From: DB1 sp049323655 | GTDB lineage: Bacteria > Desulfobacterota > Desulfobulbia > Desulfobulbales > SURF-16 | Reading direction: 5' to 3' | NCBI GenBank assembly: GCA_049323655.1 | Contig: JBMONO010000007.1 | Span: 1-21,023, forward strand | DNA: 21,023 nucleotides | In this document: positions 20,870-21,023 of the stretch, piece by piece | Position numbering within the stretch: position 1 is the first letter of the stretch | Layout of the letters: each line of letters starts with the position of its first letter | The notes under the pieces: generated by a model | Databases searched by the model: none | The model's input: the letters and a program-made list of their open reading frames with translations, nothing else | What the model was told of the DNA's origin: nothing | Made by a program: the position numbers and the translations under genes

Positions 20870-21023
20870 ATGAAACCAAACAAACTTGACTCTCAACTTA
20901 TTAGCATATTGGAAAAACATAAATCAGAACTCAAAACAAGGTTCAATGTCGAATCTTTATCAATATTTGGGTCATTCAGTCGTGGCACGGCTGGACCAGA
21001 AAGTGACCTTGACATCCTTGTTC
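20870..21023 (+). CDS. MNT-type nucleotidyltransferase, 5' part (runs off the window)
   Basis: 51 codons are visible, beginning MKPNKLDSQLISILEKHKSE. The catalytic signature GSFSRGTAGPESDLD (GS-x10-D-x-D) is complete, followed by ILV at the window edge. It is a third intact-looking MNT N-terminus in the island, with the same MKP-x-start context after a repeat array as at 17092. A HEPN partner would be expected just beyond the window. The start at 20870 is 3 nt after the stop of the repeat-encoded leader, suggesting coupling. Confidence 0.85.
   Translation, partial: MKPNKLDSQLISILEKHKSELKTRFNVESLSIFGSFSRGTAGPESDLDILV

Overview
The window comes from a bacterial chromosome of mixed base composition. 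High-GC housekeeping-like and secreted-protein genes (about 6.6-17.0 kb) are flanked by mobile or accessory DNA. The combination of a Gram-negative lipoprotein and ComEA-like gene, a PEP-CTERM-type exported protein, a MshEN (type IV pilus/type II secretion ATPase N-terminal) protein, and MNT/HEPN plus 23S-IVS-type four-helix-bundle genes is most reminiscent of Desulfobacterota (former Deltaproteobacteria). That placement is inference from gene content only; no rRNA, tRNA or CRISPR is present.

Layout. (1) 1-121: C-terminal end of an ISL3-type transposase running in from the left edge. (2) 149-6273, minus strand: a giant RHS/YD-repeat protein with a Sec-type signal, five ~105-residue Ig-like repeats, YD repeats, an RHS core and a short, AT-richer variable C-terminal tip. 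Its stop overlaps by 4 bp a two-TM small protein, the usual layout of a polymorphic toxin and its immunity gene. (3) 6274-6665: intergenic region with several short palindromes. (4) 6666-6914: ComEA-like helix-hairpin-helix protein. (5) 7255-10354: a membrane protein of unknown function followed 4 bp later by a TPR lipoprotein. (6) 10714-11514: a MshEN-domain protein with one TM segment and no ATPase domain. (7) 11718-12350: a small exported protein with a PEP-CTERM-like tail. (8) 12531-13886 and 14280-17012: two paralogous secreted PKD/Fn3-like proteins, the second enlarged by cadherin/VCBS-like repeats.

(9) 17005-21023: an AT-rich toxin-antitoxin island. It contains minimal nucleotidyltransferases (MNT, GSx10DxD), HEPN partners, a four-helix-bundle S23 protein, truncated MNT remnants and a ParE/RelE-like toxin remnant. 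They are joined by arrays of a 9-nt repeat (consensus ACCAAYMAG, about 37 units in six arrays, all in one orientation). Several arrays are read as (TNQ/TNK)n in frames that deliver ribosomes to the next start codon, so the genes form an almost continuous overlap/short-gap relay. An IS4-family element (18969-20514) sits between two unrelated truncated genes (a HEPN lacking its 3' end and a ParE lacking its 5' end).

The strongest candidate for something undescribed is this 9-nt-repeat-linked TA cassette array. Next are the RHS tip/immunity pair on a Sec-exported RHS protein without a PAAR domain, and the palindromes upstream of the RHS gene.
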